Source of the DNA: Cohnella lubricantis
Lineage (GTDB): Bacteria > Bacillota > Bacilli > Paenibacillales > Paenibacillaceae
Direction of reading: 5' to 3'
Assembly: GCF_014212015.1 (NCBI RefSeq)
Contig: NZ_JACJVN010000006.1
Coordinates: 15,063 to 79,062, forward strand
Length of the DNA stretch: 64,000 bases
Part shown: positions 52,886 to 60,645 of the stretch, piece by piece
Layout of the letters: the number at the start of each line of letters is the position of its first letter
Position numbering within the stretch: position 1 is the first letter of the stretch
Program-made: the position numbers and the translations under genes
The notes under the pieces: model-generated
Told to the model about the DNA's origin: nothing
What the model saw: the letters and a program-made list of their open reading frames with translations, nothing else
Database searches by the model: none

Positions 52886-52917
52886 GAGCTGTCCGGATTG
52901 TCCGGGCAGCTCATTTC
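52886..52917 (+). terminator. Terminator after the NlpC/P60 gene
   Basis: GAGCTG-T-CCGG pairs with CCGG-G-CAGCTC around a five-base loop, giving 11 pairs with one wobble. The T run (ATTTCG) is short. Confidence 0.6.
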
Positions 52918-53018
52918 GCGTACGCGGGTTGACACCTCGCAGTCCGGTTAATCCGGATAACGCAACTCTCGCATGGGGCCAAAGCCGCAGTTATAATGAG
53001 CTAGAGGTGAGGTGCCGG

Positions 53019-53924
53019 ATGTTCGAACGGCTGATACAGCGAATGGATCGTCATAGCAAGCTGCTCCGAGCATGGGAGCTGAAGGGCGGCGTCTCAGCGC
53101 AGGTGACCGCCTTGGAAGTTCTCCTGTCGAACGGTGAGGTGCGGAAGTTAGTAGTGCGTCAGCATGGTCCAGCGGACGTAGCGCGGAACCCTCATATCGC
53201 AACGGATGAATACAAGCTGTTGAAGCTGCTGGCCGATACGGACGTCCCCGCGCCAGCCCCTTACGGCGCCGACGAATCCGGCGAGATTCTCCCTTCGCCT
53301 TATATTGCCATTGAATTCATAGAGGGAGAGACGATCCTCTCTGCCCCAACCCCTAATCAAGCCATTGACCTGTGCAATCAGTTGGCGGCCGCTCTCGCGG
53401 CGATCCACCAGGCGGATATCTCCTCTCGCGACGTCTCCTACTTGCCGAAGCAGGAGAGACGGTTATCCGAATTCCTGGCGAGAATTCCCGCGGATGTTGC
53501 CGATATGGCAGAATCCAGCCTTATAAGGGAGGCGTTGCAGCGCATCGAACCGTCGCCGCCAAGGAACAAGGAGACGCTGCTGCACGGCGATTATTGGCCG
53601 GGAAATATGCTGTGGAAGAACGGCCGTCTCGTCGCCGTGATCGACTGGGAAGATGCCGCAATAGGCGATCCGCTCGCCGATCTCGCGAATGCCAGACTGG
53701 AGATTGCCTGGTCATTCGGGACCGAGGCTATGCACCATTTTACCCGACGCTATCAAGCTCTCATGCCCTGCCTCAACTATACTTCTCTTCCTATCTGGGA
53801 CTTGCGCGCCGCGCTGAAGCCCGCGATCCATATGTCCGGTTGGGGCTTGGACGAAGATACGGAGAGGGGGATGCGGGAGAAGCTGGCATGGTTCGTCAAG
53901 CAGGCTGCTAATCGACAAGGTTAG
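53019..53924 (+). CDS. Aminoglycoside phosphotransferase (APH) family kinase
   Basis: A 301-residue small-molecule kinase of the APH/choline-kinase fold. The catalytic loop is LLHGDYWPGNMLW and the metal-binding motif AVIDWEDAAIGDP. IAIEFIEGE marks the hinge. Many chromosomal members phosphorylate sugars, choline or homoserine rather than antibiotics, so resistance should not be assumed. ATG 53019 follows a GAGGTGAGG site. It is monocistronic in the plus direction. Confidence 0.85.
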   Translation: MFERLIQRMDRHSKLLRAWELKGGVSAQVTALEVLLSNGEVRKLVVRQHGPADVARNPHIATDEYKLLKLLADTDVPAPAPYGADESGEILPSPYIAIEFIEGETILSAPTPNQAIDLCNQLAAALAAIHQADISSRDVSYLPKQERRLSEFLARIPADVADMAESSLIREALQRIEPSPPRNKETLLHGDYWPGNMLWKNGRLVAVIDWEDAAIGDPLADLANARLEIAWSFGTEAMHHFTRRYQALMPCLNYTSLPIWDLRAALKPAIHMSGWGLDEDTERGMREKLAWFVKQAANRQG

Positions 53925-54041
53925 CGGCCTCTTGGCATTTGGCATGGTCGGATGATTGTCCGATGCCAACGGCGTTTAATCGACATACGCTACAGTATGC
54001 AGACAAGATGATGCGCTCATGGCTAAGGAGGTGGCGTCCCG

Positions 54042-55073
54042 TTGAAGCTTACGTTTCCCATCTTGACCCTCTGCAAGGGCGGCGCCCAACGAATGCTGGC
54101 AGAACTCGTGAACGGTCTTGTCCGCAAGGGACACGACGTGACGATCGTGATGCCTTCCGAAGGCGTGATCGAATATCCAGTCCAGGCCCGCGTCATACAG
54201 ACTACCCGTACGGTTCTGCGAGCCGATGATTTGCCCTCGTCGGACGCGATCGTCTCCAATTATTATTTGACGGTTCCCTTGTCGCAAGCGGCAAGCGAGC
54301 AGGGCAAAGGCCGACACATCCGCCTAAGCATGTGCTACGAGCCGGTCGTGCTTCCGAACAATCACCAATCCTTCCCGACATACTTCGCTACGCAATCGTT
54401 AATTGTCATCTCTTCATGGCAGCAGAAGCTCATCGAATTATTGCACGGAATCAGAGGGACGGTAGTCCCGGTCGGTCTCGATCCCGTCTTCCGGAATCTG
54501 CACATTCGCGAGCAGAGCCGGACGATCCGTATCAGCGCCATCGTTCGGGAGCCTGAAGGGTTTGCCTTTCACCGGGATCAGCATTATTTGATGGAAGAGC
54601 TGTACGCGGTGAAGCGGGATTACCCGCATGTCGAGATCGCGTTGATCACCCCGCCGGGCGAGATGTATCGCTCCCCCGCGCTGCAACGGATGAGAGCGAC
54701 GCTGCCTTACTTGTTCTATACGCCGGGCGATGATGTCGAGCTCTGCTACCACTACAATCAATCGCATATCTTCGTGACTTCTTCCATCTATGAAGCGGCC
54801 AACATGCCCGGTCTGGAAGCGATGCGGTGCGGAGCGGCGCTTGTCTCGGCTTATTCCGGAGGCAATACCGACTATGGCCGGCATGGGCACACGTGTCTCG
54901 TAGCCTATCGCCACGAGGGCTCGTTAGGGCAACAGATCCGCTTGCTGCTGAATCGTCCGGAGCTGATGCAGAGCATTGCGGCCGCAGGTGAGCAAGAGTC
55001 GCAGAAGTGGACCTGGGCGCGCAGCGTCAATGCCTTCGATCAGGCGTTAAGAGAGTATCTGTTCAATCGATAA
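54042..55073 (+). CDS. GT-B-fold glycosyltransferase (GT4-like)
   Basis: A 343-residue glycosyltransferase. The N-terminal lobe opens with LTFPILTLCKGGAQRML, a GG loop typical of GT4 enzymes. The C-terminal lobe has FVTSSIYEAANMPGLEAMRC, with the conserved Glu that binds the nucleotide-sugar. TTG 54042 is the start, eight bases after AAGGAGGTGG. It is 19 bases upstream of two sulfotransferase genes and an APS kinase gene. The arrangement suggests it builds a glycan or glycolipid that is then sulfated; the acceptor is unknown. Confidence 0.82.
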   Translation: MKLTFPILTLCKGGAQRMLAELVNGLVRKGHDVTIVMPSEGVIEYPVQARVIQTTRTVLRADDLPSSDAIVSNYYLTVPLSQAASEQGKGRHIRLSMCYEPVVLPNNHQSFPTYFATQSLIVISSWQQKLIELLHGIRGTVVPVGLDPVFRNLHIREQSRTIRISAIVREPEGFAFHRDQHYLMEELYAVKRDYPHVEIALITPPGEMYRSPALQRMRATLPYLFYTPGDDVELCYHYNQSHIFVTSSIYEAANMPGLEAMRCGAALVSAYSGGNTDYGRHGHTCLVAYRHEGSLGQQIRLLLNRPELMQSIAAAGEQESQKWTWARSVNAFDQALREYLFNR

Positions 55074-55092
55074 GGGAGGTTATGATTCGATC

Positions 55093-55872
55093 ATGTATCC
55101 GCAAGGGCCGATATCGCTGCCGCCCTTCATCTCCAGCTCCGTGCCTAAGAGCGGCACGCACTTAATGCATCAGATGCTCAACGGTATTCCAGGCGTGACG
55201 AACGACATTAACGATGCGAGCAAGAAGTTCTTCGCCAACAATCCTCCGGCCGGATTCTACGACGATCATTCCCGGCGTCTCGCCCTGCTGCAGCCGAACC
55301 AATTCGCCATCGGGCATCTGTATTACGAGGATCGTTATGCTCGAATGCTGGAACAGTACAAGCTTAAGCACATTTTCCTCTATCGCGATCCTCGTGACGT
55401 GTTCGTCTCGTTAATCTACTACATCGCCGACAACTGGATTGCGCATCCGCTGCATCCCTACTTCCGTACGAGGTACTTCACGTTTGAGGATAGGGCCGCG
55501 GCGCTGCTTCAGGGGATTCCGGAGTATTCGCTCACATTCGGGCAATATATCACGCTGTTCTACGGCTGGATCCGAGAGCCCAATTGCTTGAAGGTCTCCT
55601 TCGAGCAGCTGATGGTGACGCCTGAACGAAGAAGGGAGACGGTTCTTCGCATCCTGCACTACCTATGGGAAGGCCGTATGCTGCCGATGCCGATGCAGAC
55701 GATGGCCTTCTCGATGGAATCGCGCATTAACAGCACCACCTCTCGCACCTTCCGCAAGGGACTCATCGGGTCGTGGCGTACGGAGTTCAGCGGCAGAATC
55801 AAGCAGCTGTTCAAGCAGAACGCCGGGCAATTGGTGATCGATACGGGCTACGAGAAGACGATGAACTGGTAA
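55093..55872 (+). CDS. PAPS-dependent sulfotransferase 1
   Basis: A 259-residue cytosolic-type sulfotransferase. The 5'-phosphosulfate loop PKSGTH is at residues 18-23. The 3'-phosphate site is in FLYRDPRDVFVSLIYY. The C-terminal FRKGLIGSWRTEF corresponds to the RKGxxGxW motif that closes over PAPS. These three motifs define Sulfotransfer_1 proteins, which move a sulfonate group from PAPS to a hydroxyl or amine. Spacing from GGGAGG to the ATG is rather long (13). The neighbouring APS kinase would supply PAPS. Confidence 0.85.
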   Translation: MYPQGPISLPPFISSSVPKSGTHLMHQMLNGIPGVTNDINDASKKFFANNPPAGFYDDHSRRLALLQPNQFAIGHLYYEDRYARMLEQYKLKHIFLYRDPRDVFVSLIYYIADNWIAHPLHPYFRTRYFTFEDRAAALLQGIPEYSLTFGQYITLFYGWIREPNCLKVSFEQLMVTPERRRETVLRILHYLWEGRMLPMPMQTMAFSMESRINSTTSRTFRKGLIGSWRTEFSGRIKQLFKQNAGQLVIDTGYEKTMNW

Positions 55873-55928
55873 TTAGCCTTAGGCTCCGCGGCGAACGGAC
55901 ATGCGCTGGTTAGGGAAGGAGGGTTCCA

Positions 55929-56681
55929 TTGACTATGCCGGTGTTCCTTAATTCTGTGCCGAAGAGTGGAACTCATCTGCTCAAACAGATCATGTCCGGG
56001 ATTCCGGGCATGCAGCTGAAGCCGTATGAATTCTATGAGGGGTATCCGCAGGATCTTGCCTTGCATGAAGCCGGCTTCACGCAGTTGAAGGACGGTGACT
56101 TCGCGGCGGGGCATGTATATTATTCGCCGGAATATGCCGCCATGCTGAAGCGCAACCGAATCAAGCAGGTGTTCTTGACGCGCGATTTGCGAGATATCGT
56201 TGTCTCATATGTTTATTTTATTGTCGGGCCGTATCCGGATCATCCGCTTCGGGAGTACCTGCTCCTGCTTGACAGCCGCAAAGAGCAGTTCCTGGCGCTG
56301 ATCCGGGGCGTTCAACTGGGCAAGTTCCGCTATCCGGACATCGGGACGTGGTACGGCCAATTCCGCGGCTGGATTGGCCAGGACGACGTGTGCTGGTTGA
56401 CGTTCGAGCGATTGACGGCCTCTGAGGCCGCCCGGCGCCAGGCGTTGGATCGGTTGCTGCGGTATGCGCTGAACGGACGGCTGCCTCCCGCTTCGCAGCT
56501 AGAGGCTGCGCTGGACGAGATGGAGCGGCGGATTGATCCGTCGACTTCGCTGACGTATCGCAAGGGGGTCAGCGGCGAGTGGAGGCATGAGTTCGACGAC
56601 GAAGTGAAGGCCGCCTTCAAGCAGGTTGCCGGGCCGTGGCTCATCGTCGACGGCTACGAGAAGGACGATCAATGGCAATAG
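55929..56681 (+). CDS. PAPS-dependent sulfotransferase 2
   Basis: A 250-residue paralogue of the preceding gene. PKSGTH is at residues 11-16, FLTRDLRDIVVSYVYF holds the 3'-phosphate site, and YRKGVSGEWRHEF matches the RKGxxGxW motif. TTG 55929 has AGGAGG six bases upstream; ATG 55935 is the alternative. Two divergent sulfotransferases in a row suggest two sulfation positions on one acceptor or two related acceptors. Confidence 0.85.
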   Translation: MTMPVFLNSVPKSGTHLLKQIMSGIPGMQLKPYEFYEGYPQDLALHEAGFTQLKDGDFAAGHVYYSPEYAAMLKRNRIKQVFLTRDLRDIVVSYVYFIVGPYPDHPLREYLLLLDSRKEQFLALIRGVQLGKFRYPDIGTWYGQFRGWIGQDDVCWLTFERLTASEAARRQALDRLLRYALNGRLPPASQLEAALDEMERRIDPSTSLTYRKGVSGEWRHEFDDEVKAAFKQVAGPWLIVDGYEKDDQWQ

Positions 56682-56706
56682 CTCATGGAGAGAGGGGAAG
56701 AAGCGA

Positions 56707-57234
56707 ATGCAGAGAGGCGTAACGCTGTGGTTCACAGGGTTGTCTGGAGCCGGCAAAACGACGGTATGCCTTGAAGTCGCCAGATTGCTCGCTCTTCGGG
56801 GCGTGAAGGCAGAGCTGCTGGACGGGGACGAGATGCGCGGGCAGCTTACGGCCGGGCTCGGCTTCTCCAAGGAGGACCGCCGGAAGAATACGGCGACGGC
56901 CGCTTATATCGCGCGGCTGCTGACGCGCAACGGCATTATCGTGCTCGCGTCGTTCGTATCGCCGTACAAGTCCATTCGGGAGTCGGCGCGCGAGTCGATC
57001 GGCTCATTCGCGGAGGTCTATGTGTGCTGCCCGTTGGAAGAATGCGCTCGCAGAGATGTGAAAGGGCTGTACAAGAAAGCGTTCAGCGGGGAGATCGGGC
57101 AGTTCACCGGCGTATCTGATCCGTTCGAGCCGCCGGAAGCCCCGGAGCTCGTGCTGCACACCGACCGGGAGACAGTCGACCAATGCGCCGCGCGCGTCGT
57201 CGAATTTTTGGAGACGCGCGGCTATATCGGGTAA
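56707..57234 (+). CDS. cysC: Adenylylsulfate (APS) kinase
   Basis: A 175-residue kinase that phosphorylates APS at the 3' position to make PAPS. The P-loop GLSGAGKT is at residues 11-18 and DGDEMR at 39-44. FVSPYKSIRE, RRDVKGLYKKA and FTGVSDPFEPP are APS-kinase hallmarks. It is a stand-alone CysC with no sulfurylase fused. Its position at the end of a glycosyltransferase-sulfotransferase operon indicates that its PAPS serves sulfation rather than cysteine synthesis. ATP sulfurylase must be encoded elsewhere. Confidence 0.93.
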   Translation: MQRGVTLWFTGLSGAGKTTVCLEVARLLALRGVKAELLDGDEMRGQLTAGLGFSKEDRRKNTATAAYIARLLTRNGIIVLASFVSPYKSIRESARESIGSFAEVYVCCPLEECARRDVKGLYKKAFSGEIGQFTGVSDPFEPPEAPELVLHTDRETVDQCAARVVEFLETRGYIG

Positions 57235-57255
57235 CTCGCCTTGCAGGCGCAGAAC

Positions 57256-57282
57256 AGCCGTCCGCACTCGCTGCGGACGGCT
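57256..57282. terminator. Hairpin between convergent operons
   Basis: AGCCGTCCGCA and its exact complement flank a five-base loop (11-bp stem). The T tract is weak on both sides. It lies between the APS kinase and the converging glycosyltransferase gene and may serve both. Confidence 0.6.
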
Positions 57283-57418
57283 GCTTCTCTGTGCAGCGAA
57301 GATACTGGCTTCGGCAGTGCAACTCGCCTGGGGTTGGGCTTCGCGAGGGAGAGCGGAGATGATCGGCTTGACCGAGCATCTCCGCCCTGCGCGTCAAGCG
57401 AGCCCGCCGCTCTGCGTG

Positions 57419-58495
57419 TCAAGCAAGCCTGCCGCACTGCTCGAGCAGCATAGCGCGCAGATTCTGCCCGTATCTGGCGAGGGAGAACTCGGTCCTCACC
57501 AGCTGCTCCGCCTGTTCGATGATCGCTTGGCGGGCTTTGGCGTTGCTCATAAGTTCATACGCGGTTAGAGCCGCTGGCCCGGGTGCGTGCGGTGGAATAA
57601 TCATTCCGCTCTTCCCGTTAAGGATCATGCTGCGGATCCCGTCCGAGTCGGTGGAGATGACCGGACAGCGGCAGAGCATCGCTTCAGCGACCGCGTAGCC
57701 GAACCCTTCATTAAGAGAGGTCGAGGCGAGGAACCCGCCGGAACGGCCGACTATGGAATAGTATTCGGCCATCTTGCTATGCGGGACATTATCGCGCCAC
57801 ACCGGCCGCGAACCCGGAAGCTGCTGGCTTATGAAGGCTTCGTATGCCTGCAAGTCGGCCGGTTGATTCAAGGAGGAGTCCCCGAAGATCCAGATATCCA
57901 GATCGGGACGAAGCTTGCGCAGCTCCCGGCAGATCTCGAGGAAGTACCGCCAATTCTTGTTCGGCTCCAGCCGTCCTACCCATGCGGCGATCGGGCGATT
58001 GTGCGGCGGAAGCTCGCGGTAACCGAACCGCTCCGTATCCAGACCGTTGTGGAAGCTATATTGCTTAAGCCCCGGGTACATGGTCTGGAACAACTCGCGA
58101 AGGTGCGGCGTCTGAGGATACAGCGCCGCGTTGCAGAACGAGTAGATGTAGCTTCTCGCTTGCTCCAGCGTCTCTCGGGCTTGCACCTTCGTCCCCAAGC
58201 CCTGCACCTCGAAGATCACGGGGCCGCCGAAGCCGAACTCGCGAATCCGCCATAGCATCCCATAGTTGCAAGAGACGATGACGGCGTCGAACCGCTCTTG
58301 GCGCAGAATACTCTGGATGTTGTCTCTGTTCTCCGTCACGTAGACCGGGTAACCGGGATTGTTCTTCAGGCCGGAGCCCGGCCATTGGTACAACACATGG
58401 CATTCGATGCCTTGCATCTCCAGCGCTCTGCAGCGCATCCGGTTCAGCGTCTCGACTCCTCCGCTGGCGATGAAGTAAGTGACGAGTACCTTCAT
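57419..58495 (-). CDS. GT4-family glycosyltransferase
   Basis: A 358-residue GT-B enzyme. It opens with VLVTYFIASGGVETLNRM, the donor-side hinge has AWVGRLEPNKNWRYF, and the C-terminal lobe has STSLNEGFGYAVAEAML, with the GT4 EX7E-type glutamates. It lies 10 bases downstream of a methyltransferase gene, forming a two-gene operon converging on the sulfation genes. It may act on the same surface glycan. Confidence 0.87.
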   Translation of the reverse strand: MKVLVTYFIASGGVETLNRMRCRALEMQGIECHVLYQWPGSGLKNNPGYPVYVTENRDNIQSILRQERFDAVIVSCNYGMLWRIREFGFGGPVIFEVQGLGTKVQARETLEQARSYIYSFCNAALYPQTPHLRELFQTMYPGLKQYSFHNGLDTERFGYRELPPHNRPIAAWVGRLEPNKNWRYFLEICRELRKLRPDLDIWIFGDSSLNQPADLQAYEAFISQQLPGSRPVWRDNVPHSKMAEYYSIVGRSGGFLASTSLNEGFGYAVAEAMLCRCPVISTDSDGIRSMILNGKSGMIIPPHAPGPAALTAYELMSNAKARQAIIEQAEQLVRTEFSLARYGQNLRAMLLEQCGRLA

Positions 58496-58505
58496 AGCGC
58501 GTTCA

Positions 58506-59063
58506 TCACCCCCAGCCTTTGAACAGGCATACCGCGAAGCTTCGGCCTGCCTGATCCTTGAACATGCGATCGTGGGCGATGGGGAAGCGGCGCAGCTCCT
58601 CCATGCTCCAAGCGCTTAAGTGGCGCTCGTGCTCATTGCCGTATACGGCGCCTTGCGGCCAATTCGTCCCGATCGGGATGATGAGCAGCACGTGGCTGCT
58701 CCGATACAAGCATTTGTCCAAGAAGTGAAGCGCTTGTGTCTTCTCGAAATGCTCCAGCACGTCCCCTAGGATGATCAGATCGTAGCGGCCCAGCGTATCG
58801 ATAACCGTATAGGCGTTGCCGACATAGATTTGGTTGTAGAAGTATTGGTGGTATTGGTCGACGTTCGCGGGGAAAACCTCGATGCCGTCTATCTGCGTCG
58901 TCCATTGGCTCCGGAAGAACTTACCGCCCCATACGTCCAGGAATTCCCGGCAGAGCATCCCCCATCTGCCGTAACCGACGCCCACGTCCAGTACCTTAGC
59001 CGGCTTAACCAGGCGAATCAGTTCGACGCAGTAAGATATATTTTGCCAATTGGAAGTGCCCAT
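58506..59063 (-). CDS. Class I SAM-dependent methyltransferase
   Basis: A 185-residue methyltransferase. SAM-binding motif I is VLDVGVGYGRWG and a later motif is LIILGDVLEHFEK. IIPIGTNWPQG lies near the active site. This small form is common in polysaccharide and natural-product clusters, where it methylates sugar hydroxyls. It is the first gene of a minus-strand operon with a GT4 enzyme. Confidence 0.82.
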   Translation of the reverse strand: MGTSNWQNISYCVELIRLVKPAKVLDVGVGYGRWGMLCREFLDVWGGKFFRSQWTTQIDGIEVFPANVDQYHQYFYNQIYVGNAYTVIDTLGRYDLIILGDVLEHFEKTQALHFLDKCLYRSSHVLLIIPIGTNWPQGAVYGNEHERHLSAWSMEELRRFPIAHDRMFKDQAGRSFAVCLFKGWG

Positions 59064-59241
59064 CCTTACACCCCTGCTTCCTTATTGGAAAGTTTCGATC
59101 CGCCGCGGCGACGGCTTGTTGTATTGTACGGGTATTCGGCTCGGAACGGCACTACGGTTGTCCCCCCTGCCGGCAAATACGCTTCATATTATCCGCCGGG
59201 CAAGTTACAATGAGATTATGATCTCTAGGCTAAGAAGCGAT

Positions 59242-59349
59242 GGGCGTGTATGCCCTATTCTTAAAAAAAGATGCTGCTTCAGATGAGTCGCTGGAAGACG
59301 GGGTATCCCAAGAGGCCACGATAGTGGCTTGAGGGACAGCCCTTTTTTT
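59242..59349 (+). other. Series of small hairpins ending in a T tract
   Basis: In the 59064-59607 gap, GGGC-GTGTAT-GCCC (59242-59255), GGG/CCC (59300-59309), GCCAC-GATA-GTGGC (59315-59328) and AGGG-ACAG-CCCT (59332-59343) follow one another and end in seven T. This could be a small structured RNA, an attenuator or a terminator. It matches no riboswitch that I recognise. The rest of the gap holds no convincing gene. Confidence 0.4.
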
Positions 59350-59425
59350 GCGCTTTGACCGATGGTCGGCGCACTGTGGCTATGGCTAAGTCCCGCAACA
59401 AACGCTAGGTCCGTGATCAATAAAC

Positions 59426-59446
59426 TAACGGTCGCAACAGCCGTTA
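59426..59446. repeat. Intergenic palindrome TAACGG...CCGTTA
   Basis: TAACGG and CCGTTA flank a nine-base loop. It resembles the short palindromic intergenic repeats of Paenibacillus genomes that I recall; copy number cannot be judged from one window. Confidence 0.3.
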
Positions 59447-59607
59447 TTGCGCCGTCGGAAGCCGCATCAATTGGCCAAATTACGGACGTGGCTTCCGTTA
59501 GCGATAGAGCCCTCGGCTGCTATCGCTCCAAGCAAGAAAACATCTTAACTGGTGAAAGCTATACGATGTAAATCCAACGCTCAGCTTATTGTTTAAGGAG
59601 CTATCGC

Positions 59608-60645
59608 ATGAAGAATCGCATTTGGAACGGAGCACTCATCCTTCTTGCGCTGCTGTTCGCCGGTCTGCTCGCGGGCTTCGCGATGACTGTTCAGCATACG
59701 CGAGATTTGACCTCGCAGCTCAAACCGGAGAATGGGGCAGAAGCCGCGGCAACGGCGGGCGAACGAACCCGAATCGCCCTGATCTCGCAGGAGCAGGACA
59801 ATCCGTTCTGGCAATCCGTCGAAGCGGGTGCTGCGGCGGCCGCCGAGCGTTACGGAATGGAACTCGAATATATGGGGCCTACTCGGATTAATCCCTCGGA
59901 GCAGACCCGGCTGCTCGAGAAGGCGATCGCGGAGGGCTTTGACGGCCTGCTTGTGCAAGGCCAGAACGACCTTGCCTACGCGAGCTTGATCGATCAGGCG
60001 TCCGCCAGCGGGATCCCTGTTCTGACGATTGACGCGGACGAGCCGGACAGCGCGCGGGCGGCATATGTCGGAACGGACAACTTGGAGGCAGGCCGGCGCA
60101 TGGGCGAGCTCGTCGTGCGCAGCGTCGGCGACAAGGGGGAGCTCGGCGTCCTGCTCGGCAGCGAAGCGAGCAACCAGCAGCTCCGCCTGGAAGGCTTCCG
60201 CAGCGTCATCGCCAGGCATCCCGATCTCGTCATCGCGGATGTGCGTACCTCTAACATCTCCCGCTTGCAGGCGGAAGAGCAGACGGAGGATATGTTGCGC
60301 GAACATCCGGACCTGAAGGCCGTAATCGGCTTCAGCGCGCTGGATGCGCTCGGTATCGCAGAAGCGGCCGACCATCGGCAAGCGGACGGCCTCCTCGTGT
60401 TCGGGTTCGACGATCCGGGCAATACCCGACAGGAGATCGGCCGAGGCCGGATTGCGGCGGTGATCGTTCAACAGCCGGGGCAGATCGGCGAGAAGGCTGT
60501 CACCCTGCTTCACGACTATATGCAGGGCAAGAAGATCGAAGAGCTGCACTATACCGGCACGGCTGTGCTGGACCGTGCCGCGCTCGCCGCAAGCGAAGAC
60601 GGCGTGTCCAGTCAAGCCTGTGTCCCTTTGGAGAGCTGCCCATGA
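59608..60645 (+). CDS. Membrane-anchored periplasmic-binding sensor protein (RbsB-like)
   Basis: A 345-residue sugar-binding protein of the Peripla_BP_4 type. An uncleaved-looking N-terminal helix (residues 8-28) without a lipobox anchors it. The binding domain has ALISQEQDNPFW, GFDGLLVQGQND, AAYVGTDNLEAGRRMGEL and VFGFDDPGN. It overlaps the kinase start by four bases. Instead of transporting, it probably presents bound sugar to the kinase, as XylFII does in the XylFII-LytS-YesN system of Clostridium. AAGGAG precedes the ATG. Confidence 0.83.
   Translation: MKNRIWNGALILLALLFAGLLAGFAMTVQHTRDLTSQLKPENGAEAAATAGERTRIALISQEQDNPFWQSVEAGAAAAAERYGMELEYMGPTRINPSEQTRLLEKAIAEGFDGLLVQGQNDLAYASLIDQASASGIPVLTIDADEPDSARAAYVGTDNLEAGRRMGELVVRSVGDKGELGVLLGSEASNQQLRLEGFRSVIARHPDLVIADVRTSNISRLQAEEQTEDMLREHPDLKAVIGFSALDALGIAEAADHRQADGLLVFGFDDPGNTRQEIGRGRIAAVIVQQPGQIGEKAVTLLHDYMQGKKIEELHYTGTAVLDRAALAASEDGVSSQACVPLESCP

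Noticed and set aside
52929-52998. TTGACA at 52929 and TATAAT near 52993 as a promoter for the phosphotransferase
   Set aside because: They are almost 60 bases apart, far beyond normal spacing, so they cannot be one promoter.
53019-53924. Aminoglycoside resistance gene
   Set aside because: Only the general APH fold motifs are present; chromosomal family members act on many substrates and no resistance context is seen.
56707-57234. APS kinase as part of cysteine assimilation
   Set aside because: No sulfurylase, PAPS reductase or sulfite reductase lies nearby, while two sulfotransferases do.
59362-59571. A 69-codon frame in the intergenic region before the sensor operon
   Set aside because: No ribosome site or domain, and it overlaps a palindromic repeat.
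59593-60615. A 340-codon minus-strand frame opposite the sugar-binding sensor
   Set aside because: The plus strand carries clear periplasmic-binding-protein motifs and overlaps its operon partner; the minus frame has no domain.
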